DNA of 64,000 nt from contig DASUGU010000086.1 in the NCBI GenBank assembly GCA_036273855.1, positions 31,960-95,959 of the forward strand. The letters run 5' to 3'. Source of the DNA: DATEPR01 sp036273855 (GTDB lineage Bacteria > Actinomycetota > Actinomycetes > Mycobacteriales > Pseudonocardiaceae). The notes under the pieces are model-generated. The model saw only the letters and a program-made list of their open reading frames with translations. It had not been told where the DNA came from and did no database searches. The position numbers and the translations under genes are program-made. This document shows, in pieces, positions 45,901-54,564 of the stretch (position 1 is the first letter of the stretch; every line of letters begins with the position of its first letter).

Positions 45901-48827
45901 AGGAGGTCGAACGCTTTCGGGCGATGCTGGAACGGGCACGCGACACGGAGCAAGGGTTCACGGTCAAGCGGATGGAGGCTGCGCTGGTGCGCGCCGAGGA
46001 ACGCCTGAAGAAACGGCTGGAATCCACCAAAGACAGCGGGATCACGTTCGAGCAAACCGGCATCGACTACCTCGTCGTGGACGAGGCGCATGGGTACAAG
46101 AACCTCCGTACCCCGTCCAACATTCCTGGCGCCGCGATCGACGGCTCAAACCGGGCGTCCGATCTGGATATGAAGCTGGATTACCTGCGCGGAAAGCATG
46201 GCGGTCGGTGTGCCACGTTCGCCACCGCGACGCCAATCGCCAACTCGGTGACCGAGGCGTATGTGATGCAACGCTACCTGCGGCCGGACTTGTTGGAGGA
46301 AGCGGGGATTACCGACTTCGACGTGTGGGCGGGCACCTTCGGCGAGTCGGTGACCACTATCGAGATGTCTCCGGCCGGGGACAAGTTCCGCATGAACACT
46401 CGGTTCGCGAAGTTCCGCAACGTGCCGGAGCTGCTGCGTATGTGGCATGTTTCAGCGGACATCAAGACCGGGGACGACTTGCACCTGCCCACGCCGGATT
46501 TGGTGCCGCGACCAGGTGATGGAAAGCGTGAGCCGGAGACGGTGCGGGTGCCGGCGTCGGCGGAGCTGGAGGAGTTCATCGGCGAACTCGCTGAGCGTGC
46601 CGAGCAGATCCGCAACAAGCGGCCCCGCCGGCTGCTACGGCCCGACGGGCATTCGGTCGAGGACAACATGCTGGTCGTCTCCCAGGACGGCCGCTCCGCC
46701 GCGCTGGATTTGCGGTTGATCGGTCGCTCGACAGAGGCACCGACCAAGCTGGAGGCGGCTGCCGAGCGTATCCACCAGATTTGGGTGCAGCACCGCGTGG
46801 ACGGGTATCCTGGTCCGGATGGCACGGATCATCCGGTGCGAGGGTCGTTGCAGATCGTGTTCTGTGACCTGGGCACCCCACACCCGACTCGGTGGAACGC
46901 CTACGACGAACTGCGTGACCTGCTCGTAGCGCGGGGGCTGCCGCGCGGGTTGATCCGATACCTACACGAGGCGAATACCGACCAGGCCAAAGGCGAACTG
47001 TTCGCCGCCGCCCGCGCCGGCCAGGTTGCGGTGTTGCTCGGCTCGACCGAAAAGATGGGCGTGGGCACGAATGTCCAGTTGCGTGCGGTCGCGCTGCACC
47101 ACCTGGACTGTCCGTGGCGACCAGCCGACCTGCAACAGCGGGAAGGTCGGATTCTACGGCAGGGTAACCACAATCCCGAGGTCCAGATCCTGCGCTACGT
47201 CACCGAAGGCTCGTTCGATGGCTACTCGTGGCAGACGGTGGCACGCAAGGCCGAGTTCATCGCCCAGGTGATGCGCGGCCGGCTGGACGTCCGCGAGATC
47301 GAGGATATCGGCGACGCCGCCCTGTCCTACAACGAAGTCAAGGCCATCGCGACCGGGAATCCGCTACTGCTGGATCAGGCCGAGGCCAAGGCCGAGGTAA
47401 CCAGGCTGGAGCGATTGCAACGCGCCCATGATCGTGCCCAGGACCGGCTGGACTACACCATCCGTCAAGCCGAGCGGACCCTGCCCGGTATGGAGTCCTA
47501 CCGTGACCAGGTTGCCGCCGCCGTCCAAGCTCGCCGGAACACGCGCGGCGATGCCTTCGTGATCACCCTCAACGGCAACCGGCTGACCTCCCGCGCGGAC
47601 GCCGATGACCGGCTGCGCGACTACCTTCAGACCCGCGCGGCCGGGCTACGCAGCGAGCAACGGCACCTGGGTCAGATCGCCACCCTCGGCGGGCTGCCAG
47701 TCAGCGTCGAGGTCTACCAAGTCGGCCAACACCCCGCCGAAGCATCGTTCACCGTCGGGGTCGAGGGCAACATCGTCAAGATCCCGTTGCGGGGCCTGGC
47801 CTCTAGCAAGATCACAACCAAGCTGGAAAACGCTCTGGATCGCCTCGACCGGCTCTACACCGACGCCCTCGATCAGATCGACAAGACCCACGCAGAGACC
47901 GAACGCGCGCATGAGCAACTCGGCAAACCCTTCGCCCACGCCGACGAGTTGGGCACCGCCCGCGCCCGGCTGGACAGCATCGAAACCGAATTGGCCGCCC
48001 ACGCTGTCCCCGACCGGAGCGAGAGCACCAGCCCGGTCGCCAGCATCCCGACGGCGAACGCACCGACCCCCATCCCACGGTCGGACACCATCACCTTCGA
48101 CAGCAGGCAGATCGCAGCGCTCCAGCGGTTCGCCGCCACCGCTGGCACGGACCTGACCCCGACCAACCATGACGCGGCCCCGGTGACCGGATCTGCCGCC
48201 CCGGCACCGGTTGAGCGGAACCGGACAGACCGTACGCTGGTCCTGCGGCACACCTATGCGGGCGGCACTGTGTTGCTGGGTACCGATCGGGGCGACCACA
48301 TCGCCGAGACATTCCATGCCATGTCCGGAAGCAGCCCCCATCCGGGTGGGTGGAAGTGGTCGCACCGCATCGACAACGGCACCCCTACGCCCGGCGCCTG
48401 GTACGTCCCCGGCACCCGCGAGCATCCCGGCACCCGCAATACGGTCGACCGCATCACAGCCAGCGCCCGCGCCCTCCGCGCCGCCGGGTTCAGCGTCCAG
48501 GTCGAGATCGACGACACCGCTTTGGACCCCAGCGGCCGCCGCTGGCTGAACGTCCACGCCGGCACGCTCGGACGGTCTTCCCACAGCGACCCTGACCGGT
48601 CGGACACCATGGTGATGAACTGGTCTCGTGACCACGCTGGGCGCCCGGCCGACCGCGCCGTTGACGAGGTTCGCGCCCGCTCGGCGAATCTGGTCCGCCA
48701 GGTCTTCGCCGCCACCGGCACCGAGAGTGCCCAGCCGCAGACCAGCGCCAATATGGCGAGCACCACCGATGCCAGAAGCGAAGTCGACGGCGAGGAGGTG
48801 GACCCCGATGCCGGCCCAGACCTGTGA
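42969..48827 (+). CDS. Giant DNA methyltransferase-SNF2/DEAD helicase, DarB-like
   Basis: About 1,952 aa from a GTG at 42969; the start is uncertain because the frame is open back to 42312. Conserved sequence begins near 43057. Methylase part: SAM loop LEPGCGSGNFLALAP (about residue 150) and catalytic-type motif GNVPFGDIQL, the NVPFG form seen in DarB-type anti-restriction proteins. Helicase part: Walker A HEVGAGKTAEMA (about 877), DEAH box VVDEAHGYKNL (about 1036), motif VI QREGRILRQGN (about 1390). A coiled, polar C-terminal third follows. It would modify or protect the transferred DNA or remodel it on entry. Confidence 0.9.
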   Translation: MLGTAALSDSDQVESDHNARRDGLRGPTARFRPTSQDDLAPSGEVRRVRANLAALRALRTVQAERRPATPAEQVVLARWSGWGATARVFDENRADFAWARDELRELMSEAEVRAAARNTINAHYTDLALVRPVWDAVRELGFAGGQVLEPGCGSGNFLALAPDCAHLVGVELDPTSAAIAQALYPHARVLAESFADTRAAEGSVDLVVGNVPFGDIQLTDRRHNPNQHTIHNHFILKSLHLTKPGGGVAVLTSRYTLDAMNPGARREMAALADLVGAVRLPSGAHRRAAGTDAVIDLLMLRRREPDREPDGTAWERSVTVDVNGAQVPVSEYFLAHPDLVLGELRSNDGSGMYRRDDLAVIADDLTAVPDRFADALARIVAHARETGLTFSPSQAAETGPVVWVGADAARREGYLAALADGAFTRIESGHVVPHEVPVKHGPELRALLSLRDAVVALLETEAQVRDDTPELDRLRHQLTLRYDAYARQYGPINRFTWRRTGRTDPDTGEERMARVQPAVWRAFRSDPFAAAVAALEHFDPTTQTAGKADIFTQRVIAPRQPRLGADTPADALAICLDAHGKIRLDEIARLLGVDEDEARAQLGTLVFDQPPTDPSMTPESGVPQVDLATHDTIVMAGMNPADGAPAASSGTRLVPAADYLSGNVRAKLVAAKRAADYDPDRFQVNVDALTAVLPPPLEPEQIHAKLGAAWIDADDIQAFLHELLEDPTLVAEHPGGSVWTVRGNKHGLAATQVWGTEDAPATEIAQALLEQRPIMVYDVIEFADTKKRILNPDKTVEAQGKADAIAERFAEWVWENPQRAERLCARYNERFNAIVLRSYDDAELSLPGLALTFQPRSHQVAAVARMVNESAVLLAHEVGAGKTAEMAIGCVELRRLGLARKPCIVVPNNMLEQFAREFGQLYPRAKLLIATKEDFGGDKRRQFVARCATGDWDAVIMTRTAFERIPMSTQAQRAYLDKEVERFRAMLERARDTEQGFTVKRMEAALVRAEERLKKRLESTKDSGITFEQTGIDYLVVDEAHGYKNLRTPSNIPGAAIDGSNRASDLDMKLDYLRGKHGGRCATFATATPIANSVTEAYVMQRYLRPDLLEEAGITDFDVWAGTFGESVTTIEMSPAGDKFRMNTRFAKFRNVPELLRMWHVSADIKTGDDLHLPTPDLVPRPGDGKREPETVRVPASAELEEFIGELAERAEQIRNKRPRRLLRPDGHSVEDNMLVVSQDGRSAALDLRLIGRSTEAPTKLEAAAERIHQIWVQHRVDGYPGPDGTDHPVRGSLQIVFCDLGTPHPTRWNAYDELRDLLVARGLPRGLIRYLHEANTDQAKGELFAAARAGQVAVLLGSTEKMGVGTNVQLRAVALHHLDCPWRPADLQQREGRILRQGNHNPEVQILRYVTEGSFDGYSWQTVARKAEFIAQVMRGRLDVREIEDIGDAALSYNEVKAIATGNPLLLDQAEAKAEVTRLERLQRAHDRAQDRLDYTIRQAERTLPGMESYRDQVAAAVQARRNTRGDAFVITLNGNRLTSRADADDRLRDYLQTRAAGLRSEQRHLGQIATLGGLPVSVEVYQVGQHPAEASFTVGVEGNIVKIPLRGLASSKITTKLENALDRLDRLYTDALDQIDKTHAETERAHEQLGKPFAHADELGTARARLDSIETELAAHAVPDRSESTSPVASIPTANAPTPIPRSDTITFDSRQIAALQRFAATAGTDLTPTNHDAAPVTGSAAPAPVERNRTDRTLVLRHTYAGGTVLLGTDRGDHIAETFHAMSGSSPHPGGWKWSHRIDNGTPTPGAWYVPGTREHPGTRNTVDRITASARALRAAGFSVQVEIDDTALDPSGRRWLNVHAGTLGRSSHSDPDRSDTMVMNWSRDHAGRPADRAVDEVRARSANLVRQVFAATGTESAQPQTSANMASTTDARSEVDGEEVDPDAGPDL

Positions 48828-49419
48828 CCGCCGGACTCACCGGGCGATCCGGACCGCGACGATGGTGGTGGCCGCGAGCGTCGCGATGGTCGCCGGCTGC
48901 ACCCAGACGCCTGCTTCGCCAGGTCGGACCGGGTCGGCAGCCAGGACCATCTCCGCCAGCAGTTCTCGGTCCGCCACGCCGTTCCCGCCGCCGAAGCACA
49001 CTGGCGCCACCCCAGCGGCCGGGACGAGCAACCCGGTCGACGCGGCGGAGCACTGGTTGGCCGCCTACCGCGGCATGAGCTGGACCGACGGCACTCCGAC
49101 CGCATGGATTGCGCGGGTCCGGCCCTACGTCACCGCGACACTCGACAGCCAGGACGAGCAATACGCGGATGCTGGAGGTGGCGCCGACTGGCAGGCGTTC
49201 GTGGCCGGGCAGTGCACCAGCACGGTCACCGATCTCGGTGCCGTCATCCCCTCCGAATCGCCCGGTACCGCAACTGCGGTCAACGTTGAGGTGACCGGTA
49301 CGGTGCACACCGCCTGCGACGCCGGACAACAGGCCATGCCGATCGGTGCCGCCTCAGCCACCTTGGTCGTCATTCACCTGTCGGACGGGTCGTGGCGTGT
49401 CGACCAGCGGCTCTACTGA
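48808..49419 (+). CDS. Lipoprotein with conjugation-type C-terminal domain
   Basis: 203 aa from the ATG at 48808, 9 nt after GGAGG and 20 nt inside the methylase-helicase gene. A basic N-terminus, a hydrophobic run (MVVAASVAMVAG) and lipobox VAGC give lipoprotein processing at about Cys28. The mature part starts with a Ser/Thr/Pro linker; the C-terminal 110 residues end LVVIHLSDGSWRVDQRLY, like the tail of the VirB8-like protein at 61592-62290. It may be an envelope part of the transfer machine. Confidence 0.75.
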   Translation: MPAQTCDRRTHRAIRTATMVVAASVAMVAGCTQTPASPGRTGSAARTISASSSRSATPFPPPKHTGATPAAGTSNPVDAAEHWLAAYRGMSWTDGTPTAWIARVRPYVTATLDSQDEQYADAGGGADWQAFVAGQCTSTVTDLGAVIPSESPGTATAVNVEVTGTVHTACDAGQQAMPIGAASATLVVIHLSDGSWRVDQRLY

Positions 49420-49499
49420 TATGGAACGGTATCGCCAGGCGTAGGTCATCCCGAGCACTGCATGATGCCGGTCGAGGAGCGCTGCAGTCGTGTTAGGAG

Positions 49500-49925
49500 T
49501 GATCACAGGCTGACGGAGGCCAGTTCCCGCATCAGGGTGCACTCGCGGCTATCGGCGGCCTTCACCTGGTCGAGGTACGGGCCGAAGTCGCTGCCGGCCC
49601 GATGGCGTGGGCGCGTTCACGGGGTCTGCGCAGGCGGGCGTGGGCGCAGTGGAGTCCTTCTGGGACTCGGTTTGGTTGCGGCCCTTGCACGGCGTCACGA
49701 CCAGGTGCCTGGTCTCGCCGTAGCCGTGGTAGCCCTTGTCACCCAACGCGATCAGGCCCGCATCGCAGCGTGTGAGGACCATCCAGATCCGGGCCGCGGC
49801 GGTGTTATGCGTGCTGCCGGCAGTTGGCCGGACACCCACAGGATCGTGCCGTCCGGGGAGGCGATCACCTGTACGTTCACCCCCCTTGCCTCTTGTGCTT
49901 GCCGGGAGTAGAACGGCCGGTCGTC
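49500..49925 (-). pseudogene. IS5-family (DDE_Tnp_4) transposase remnant
   Basis: Minus-strand fragments in shifting frames give RPFYSRQAQEARG, VNVQVIASPDGTILWVSGQL, HNTAAARIWMVL, ALGDKGYHGYG and KGRNQTESQK, then AHARLRRPRERAHA one frame over. This order matches the C-terminal half of IS5-type transposases. At least two frameshifts and no N-terminal half remain; inverted repeats are not evident. It is a dead insertion between the DNA-processing block and the T4SS block. Confidence 0.65.
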
Positions 49926-49979
49926 GCGACGTGGTCGGCCCGGGGTCAGGTGAGGTCGGGTCGGGGAGCCCTGCCGAAG

Positions 49980-50270
49980 TTTCCATCAGTGGGGCTTCCC
50001 CGAGCCGCCACCCGCACCCGCCGTGCACGTCTCCGCGCAACGGGCGCTCCACAAGCCCCGGTGGGTTATCACAGAGTCTCCTCATGCTGTGCTTGGCCAC
50101 GGTGTTGCAATCTTCGTTCCCCGGTACGAGTAAAAGATGATCTTCACTCCGGCCGAGTTGAACAAGGTTACGGTACTGGTGGCAGGCCACCATCCGTCGC
50201 TGGTGTTCCAACGACGAAGATTCTTCCAGTTGGTTCGACGATGCTTACGGCGCAACCCGCCCAAGACCTA
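49980..50270 (-). pseudogene. Group II intron remnant: maturase C-terminus and 3' RNA domains
   Basis: The minus-strand frame at 50082-50264 encodes RRKHRRTNWKNLRRWN, GWWPATSTVTLFNSAGV and FYSYRGTKIATPWP, the C-terminal end of group II intron reverse transcriptase/maturases. Downstream on the same strand (about 50060-49990) the RNA-like sequence GAGCGCCCGTTGCGCGG followed by ACGGCGGGTGCGGG resembles the intron's domain V region and GGGGAAGCCCC a following stem. Only the 3' part of the intron survives, so it cannot splice or move. Confidence 0.5.
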
Positions 50271-50409
50271 CCAACACGTCCCGACCAGGATGAAATGACT
50301 CAGTGTCGAGGGGCCCGGTTGACATGTAACAGACCCGCTGCGGACAACGATAGCTAGCACAACGAACCCCTCGGAGCCCGAGTCGACGGCGCAACCCATT
50401 GGCTGCAAA

Positions 50410-51298
50410 ATGAACTGTGATACGAGTAGCCTTACATTTGACATATCAGGATCAGCCTCACTTTACTCCCAGATGGCGGGAGTACTTGCAGCATTCGCCT
50501 TCGGCGCTATTGCACTGGTCCTTCCTGGCGAACATCGCGGGAACCGCGGCAGTAGTGAGTTATCCGATGAGCTAGAGGGTCAGTCAGATAAGGATGTATT
50601 GTTGGCTTTGGTGGCAGCGTTTATGAGTCTCATCGTTGCCACCATCCAGTATGCTGTCCTCGCCGGAGAGCGAAGCTGTGCACTAATCCAAGGGAGAGCG
50701 GCGTCTGAGGAATTTCTGGGCGGGGTCGCCTTTCGCTTTTGCGGTTCTCCTTCTTCTTTACGCCGTTGTCCAACTCGTAACTACGTCACGGGTTGCCGCC
50801 GTAAGTTGGCATGTCAAGGTCATTGTTGTCACCCTGGGTCCATCGCTCGCACTTCTGTTCCTAATGACCGGCGCCGAGGACGCCGCTTCAGTGCCATGGA
50901 GGCTCTTGGAATCGGGTAGTTTTGCGCCACAATACACTAGCTTCTATCGCCAGATATCCACCCTGGCATTGCCGCTTCCCATCGCAATACTGGCGATATC
51001 AGCGGCGATCTTGTTTATTGGCAAACGCTATCGATTGTCCAAGATTCATAAAGATGGAAGTGTGCCGAGGTTCTGGACTGTACTGTTACCGTATCTTTCA
51101 TTGGCCCTAACGGTCGGTGCTGTGGCGCGCTCGGTGACTCTGGCAGAAACCGATCCGGCGGCACATATTCAACCTTGGGAAGTATGGGCCTGGCTTGCGG
51201 TGTGCAGCGCGGTCCTAATATTTCAGGCGGCACTTCTATCTTTTGGTAATGATACGGCGAATAGTGAGCATCTTGCGAAAAGGATGCCAGGAGCATAG
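50410..51298 (+). pseudogene. Polytopic membrane protein gene with one frameshift, low GC
   Basis: Two overlapping frames form one protein. The first (from ATG 50410) has MAGVLAAFAFGAIALVL and ALVAAFMSLIVATIQYAVLA and is intact to GGVAF at 50730. The second frame continues with FAFAVLLLLYAVVQLV, LALLFLMTGAEDAA, PIAILAISAAILFIG and a last helix AVLIFQAALLSFGN to the stop at 51298. An extra T in the TTT at 50731-50733 explains the shift. About 295 aa and six or seven membrane spans if restored. Base composition is clearly less GC-rich than neighbours, a sign of separate acquisition. Function unknown. Confidence 0.6.
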
Positions 51299-51663
51299 GC
51301 GCTAACGGTCGCGCGGGCCGCGACCATTCCACAATCACGGCGGCGGCGTTGTGTAGCTCTACCTGGGCTGAATCGAGGCGCACCACCCGGCTGGGCGAGC
51401 TGTGCCCGCAAGATGCCTAGCTCGCCCAGCAACGGGGGGGCGTCAGTCCACCGACCACCTTGCGATAGTCCAGGCCCCCGTCGTAGATAGCCGTCGTCGA
51501 ACCACACCACCACTGGGGCTATCCAAGCAGCTACAGCGTGCGCTGTCAGCGCAATGTGTCGGGCGCAGCAGTTGTGTTGTGATCTCGGCTCGTCGATGGA
51601 TGTATTTCTCCCGAACTGTCTGGGCCGCTGGCGGTGGGCGGACCTGGCCGCCGAAGTCGCGGC
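51299..51663. other. Intergenic, nothing recognised
   Basis: Lies between the frameshifted membrane gene and the 3' end of the minus-strand T4SS operon. No coherent frame; it should contain the operon's terminator, but I see no strong hairpin with a T run. Confidence 0.35.
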
Positions 51664-52557
51664 CTACTCGGCGCGAATCGTGCCGAAAGACCTCGCCTCG
51701 GTGGTGCGATGGCGCCATTCGGTGTGAATGCTGCACGCGGCCAGGATGAGGGAATTGGGTTCGCGCATGTGCGCCTCCAACTCCAACAGCAACGCGACGG
51801 TGCGGTCCCGGTTGTGGAAGCCGCTGCCGAGGAGCCAGACCTGCTCGGGCAGGTGGCTGCCGCGTCGGGCCGCGTAGATTTCGCCGGTGATGGGCAGGTA
51901 GGACAGCCGCCACGGCCCGCAGCGGGGCAGCGGCGCGGCATCGTCGTCGCCGTCGCGACGCCACAGATCGCCGAAGTCGATGCCGGCGGGGATGGGCGTG
52001 CCCCACCAGGCAGGGGCCGCGTGGCGGGGGTCGACGTCGAGGAAGGCACGTTCGGTGTCGAACACGACGACGAATGCGGGCACCGCGGGGGAGCGTTGCC
52101 AGCCGGCGGTGGCTTCGGCGAGCAGACCATCGGGGATGGCAGCGTTGATGACGAACCCGCGAACCAGGTTGATCCAGGTGCGGGCCATTTGGTGGCGGTC
52201 GACCAGGGTGCTGTGTGCGGTGACGGCGGTGGCCAACTGGTCCAGAGCGGTCTTGCGGTGGTGGCGTCCGGCCAAGCCGTGCTCGACGGAGGCAAGGGTG
52301 ATCTCGTCGCGGGCATAGGCGATTTCCTCGGTAGCGTCGGCGATCTGACTGGCCAGATGGCGCGCGTAGGCGCGCAGGTCGTGTTCGAGGCGGAGCAGGT
52401 CTGTCGCGGGGTCGTCGGTCAGGCCGTGCCCGCCGTCGCCGAGCAACAGTGTGGCGAGCGGTTCGGGCATCCTTACGCGCCGGTCAACAATGCGCAGTTC
52501 CAAGCCAGTGCCTTGGTACTGCCACGCCAAATAGGTGATCGAGTATGGAGCGATCAT
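51664..52557 (-). CDS. Conserved-looking hypothetical protein at the end of the T4SS operon
   Basis: 297 aa from the ATG at 52557, 6 nt after GGGGAAG. The protein starts MIAPYSITYLAWQYQGTGLE, has a helical charged part (about 55-110) and a C-terminal part with many aromatic residues (FVVVFDTERAFLDVDPR, LSYLPITGEIYAARR, WLLGSGFHNRDRTVALLLE). No signal peptide or membrane span. It is probably cytosolic and I do not know the family; its place 42 nt after the peptidase gene suggests a transfer role. Confidence 0.7.
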   Translation of the reverse strand: MIAPYSITYLAWQYQGTGLELRIVDRRVRMPEPLATLLLGDGGHGLTDDPATDLLRLEHDLRAYARHLASQIADATEEIAYARDEITLASVEHGLAGRHHRKTALDQLATAVTAHSTLVDRHQMARTWINLVRGFVINAAIPDGLLAEATAGWQRSPAVPAFVVVFDTERAFLDVDPRHAAPAWWGTPIPAGIDFGDLWRRDGDDDAAPLPRCGPWRLSYLPITGEIYAARRGSHLPEQVWLLGSGFHNRDRTVALLLELEAHMREPNSLILAACSIHTEWRHRTTEARSFGTIRAE

Positions 52558-52599
52558 TTTAATCTTCCCCCTTGATGGAGTCGTGTGTGGATCGTGCCG

Positions 52600-53664
52600 T
52601 CAGGCGACTCCTGGCCGGACAGCACCGATGAACTGATGTGTCCAATACGGACTTGTCCATACCTCGTTGGTGATCTGGACGACACCCCCAGAGTCTGGGG
52701 CCTCGATGGCTCTCCCGCCGTTGGCGCTATCGAGGTATATGGCCACGTGGTGGATGCCGGACTGCTGCTGGTTGTTCGACAGCAGGATCAGATCGCCGGG
52801 CTGGACGTCGGCGGGGTCGGTGATGGCCGGTTGGAAGGCTGACCAGATGGCCTGGGTCTGGTGCGGCACCGCGACTCCGATCTTGGCGTAGGCGTACAAC
52901 GCCAAGCCACTGCAATCAAAGCCGACCTTGCCCGCGTCGACACCCGTTCCTGGCGACGGACCCGCTGACGTGCCGCCGTCCCAGGCGTAGGGCACTCCGA
53001 GTTGCGAGAGCGCGGCATTGATCACCATGTCGGCCTTTGGATTGGACGGCCGCGGTCCACCGTCACCGCTGGGAGCGCATGCGACGCCTTGCACAGCGCC
53101 GACAACCTCGCGGGCGGCCTGTTCGTGGGTGGCATAGGCGTCTGGGAAACCACTGCGCTCGACCGCCTGGGCCGCGTCATTCACCGACATGGCCCGCCAG
53201 CCCGACACGGCCAGCAGGCGCCGATAGAACTGCATGGCAGCATAGGTAGGGTTCATGATCTGGGCCGGGGTGCCCCAGCCCTGAGACGGACGTTCCTGGA
53301 ACAGGCCGAGCGAATCGCGGTCGCCGTGATCGAGGTTATGCAGTCCGGATTCCTGCATAGCGGCGGCAATCGCGACGATCCGACCTTGTTCGGGGACGTT
53401 CATTTGCCGGCCGACAGCGACGATGGTGGCAGCGTTGGTCATCTGGTCGCCCGCGTAGCCGGCCACACCGGTCGCCGCAGTGGTACCAATAGGGGCGCAG
53501 TCCACGCCATTGATCCCGGTCGCGGACGCGGAATCATCATCCAGCACAGCGACCAGCATCAACGCGATCACCATGAGCGATGCCAGCAGGAGCACGCAGC
53601 CGAGCAGCCTGCCTTTCGTCCGTTTGCCCCGGCTGGCGACGGTGGCTGCTGCGAACATCGTCAT
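52600..53664 (-). CDS. Cell-wall hydrolase: transglycosylase-like plus NlpC/P60, VirB1-like role
   Basis: 354 aa from the ATG at 53664. One N-terminal membrane anchor (LLGCVLLLASLMVIALMLVAV) is followed by a lysozyme-like domain (AAMQESGLHNLDHGDRDSLG with its Glu, LFQERPSQGWG, AAMQFYRRL) and a C-terminal NlpC/P60 domain (FDCSGLALYAYAKIG catalytic Cys; GIHHVAIYLD catalytic His). It would open the peptidoglycan so that the transfer apparatus can cross the wall, as VirB1 or the Gram-positive T4SS hydrolases do. Confidence 0.88.
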   Translation of the reverse strand: MTMFAAATVASRGKRTKGRLLGCVLLLASLMVIALMLVAVLDDDSASATGINGVDCAPIGTTAATGVAGYAGDQMTNAATIVAVGRQMNVPEQGRIVAIAAAMQESGLHNLDHGDRDSLGLFQERPSQGWGTPAQIMNPTYAAMQFYRRLLAVSGWRAMSVNDAAQAVERSGFPDAYATHEQAAREVVGAVQGVACAPSGDGGPRPSNPKADMVINAALSQLGVPYAWDGGTSAGPSPGTGVDAGKVGFDCSGLALYAYAKIGVAVPHQTQAIWSAFQPAITDPADVQPGDLILLSNNQQQSGIHHVAIYLDSANGGRAIEAPDSGGVVQITNEVWTSPYWTHQFIGAVRPGVA

Positions 53665-53677
53665 GGCATCGCACGCA

Positions 53678-53932
53678 CTACAGGTCGGGATCGGGGTCGA
53701 TCTCGATGTACGGGTCGAGCACGGCGGGCGCGTCGTGCTCGTAGCCGGCCTGCTGGCTCTGATATGGCCCCGCCGCATACGCCGTGCTGATCTCCCGGGC
53801 CTGTTCCTGCTCGGCGTCGAGGAGCGCGTGTCGTGCGTGTTCGGCCGCCAGGTCGGCGGGGTCGGGCAGCATCTCCCGCAGGGCGGTGGCCCGCTGGCGC
53901 AGTGCCGCGAGCCGGTCGGGAGTCCAGGCCAT
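53678..53932 (-). CDS. Small helical acidic protein of the T4SS operon
   Basis: 84 aa; the ATG at 53932 shares a base with the preceding TAA (TAATG), a coupled junction. The sequence is one long charged helix (LAALRQRATALREMLPDPAD, HARHALLDAEQEQAREI) and an acidic tail ending DPDPDL. No family recognised; probably an adaptor or chaperone-like part. Confidence 0.7.
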   Translation of the reverse strand: MAWTPDRLAALRQRATALREMLPDPADLAAEHARHALLDAEQEQAREISTAYAAGPYQSQQAGYEHDAPAVLDPYIEIDPDPDL

Positions 53933-54564
53933 TACTGATCCCCTCCGATTGTGGGTGCGGGCAGGGTCGTGATGCTGCGGTCACGCGCGGCGATCAGCGC
54001 CTTGTCGCGGGCTGGATGGGTGTGCCAGGTGTGGTAGTGGTCGGCCAGGTCGAGACCGCTACTGTCGTGGTGGCCGTCGCAGCGGGGGACGCCCCAGTTG
54101 CCATCGACCAGCCGGGCTTTGGTCTCGTGCAGCCGCCGTTGCCAAGCGGCGGGAGCGTCTGCACTGGCTGTGTCCTGCCACGCTGCGACCCAGGCGACGC
54201 GCAGGCCAACCAGTTCTTCGACGATCGCAGGATGTTCCGGCCAACAGGCCGGGATGACGCTGGTCAGCCGGTAGGTGGCGACCAACCAGTCCACCCACGC
54301 GGCGAGCCGACACCAGGCATTCCGAACCCGCTGGTGCTGCTCCTCCCGCTCGTCGGCGGTGTCGGGGACGGGGTAGTGGTCGATGCGGAAGTCGCTGCGC
54401 CGCTCGCTCGGCTCGCCGGTCGACTGCCGTTGTTCGAGCGCGTCGAGGCGTTCGACCAGGCGCGGGAGCACGGTCAGCAGGTCATCGCACACGTCGAGGG
54501 CGGCGTCAACCCGTTCGTCCAGCGACGCCGGCCGCTGTGATGGTGATCGGTCGGGTGCGGTCAC
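53932..54564 (-). CDS. T4SS operon protein, unknown, Trp-rich C-terminal half
   Basis: 210 aa from the GTG at 54564, which overlaps the VirD4 stop (GTGA). Residues 10-55 are helical with heptads (DERVDAALDVCDDLLTVLPR). The rest has many Trp and His (WCRLAAWVDWLVATYRL, CWPEHPAIVEELVGL, DLADHYHTWHTHPARD). This type of protein usually follows the coupling protein gene in related actinobacterial elements; its role is not known to me. Confidence 0.72.
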   Translation of the reverse strand: MTAPDRSPSQRPASLDERVDAALDVCDDLLTVLPRLVERLDALEQRQSTGEPSERRSDFRIDHYPVPDTADEREEQHQRVRNAWCRLAAWVDWLVATYRLTSVIPACWPEHPAIVEELVGLRVAWVAAWQDTASADAPAAWQRRLHETKARLVDGNWGVPRCDGHHDSSGLDLADHYHTWHTHPARDKALIAARDRSITTLPAPTIGGDQ

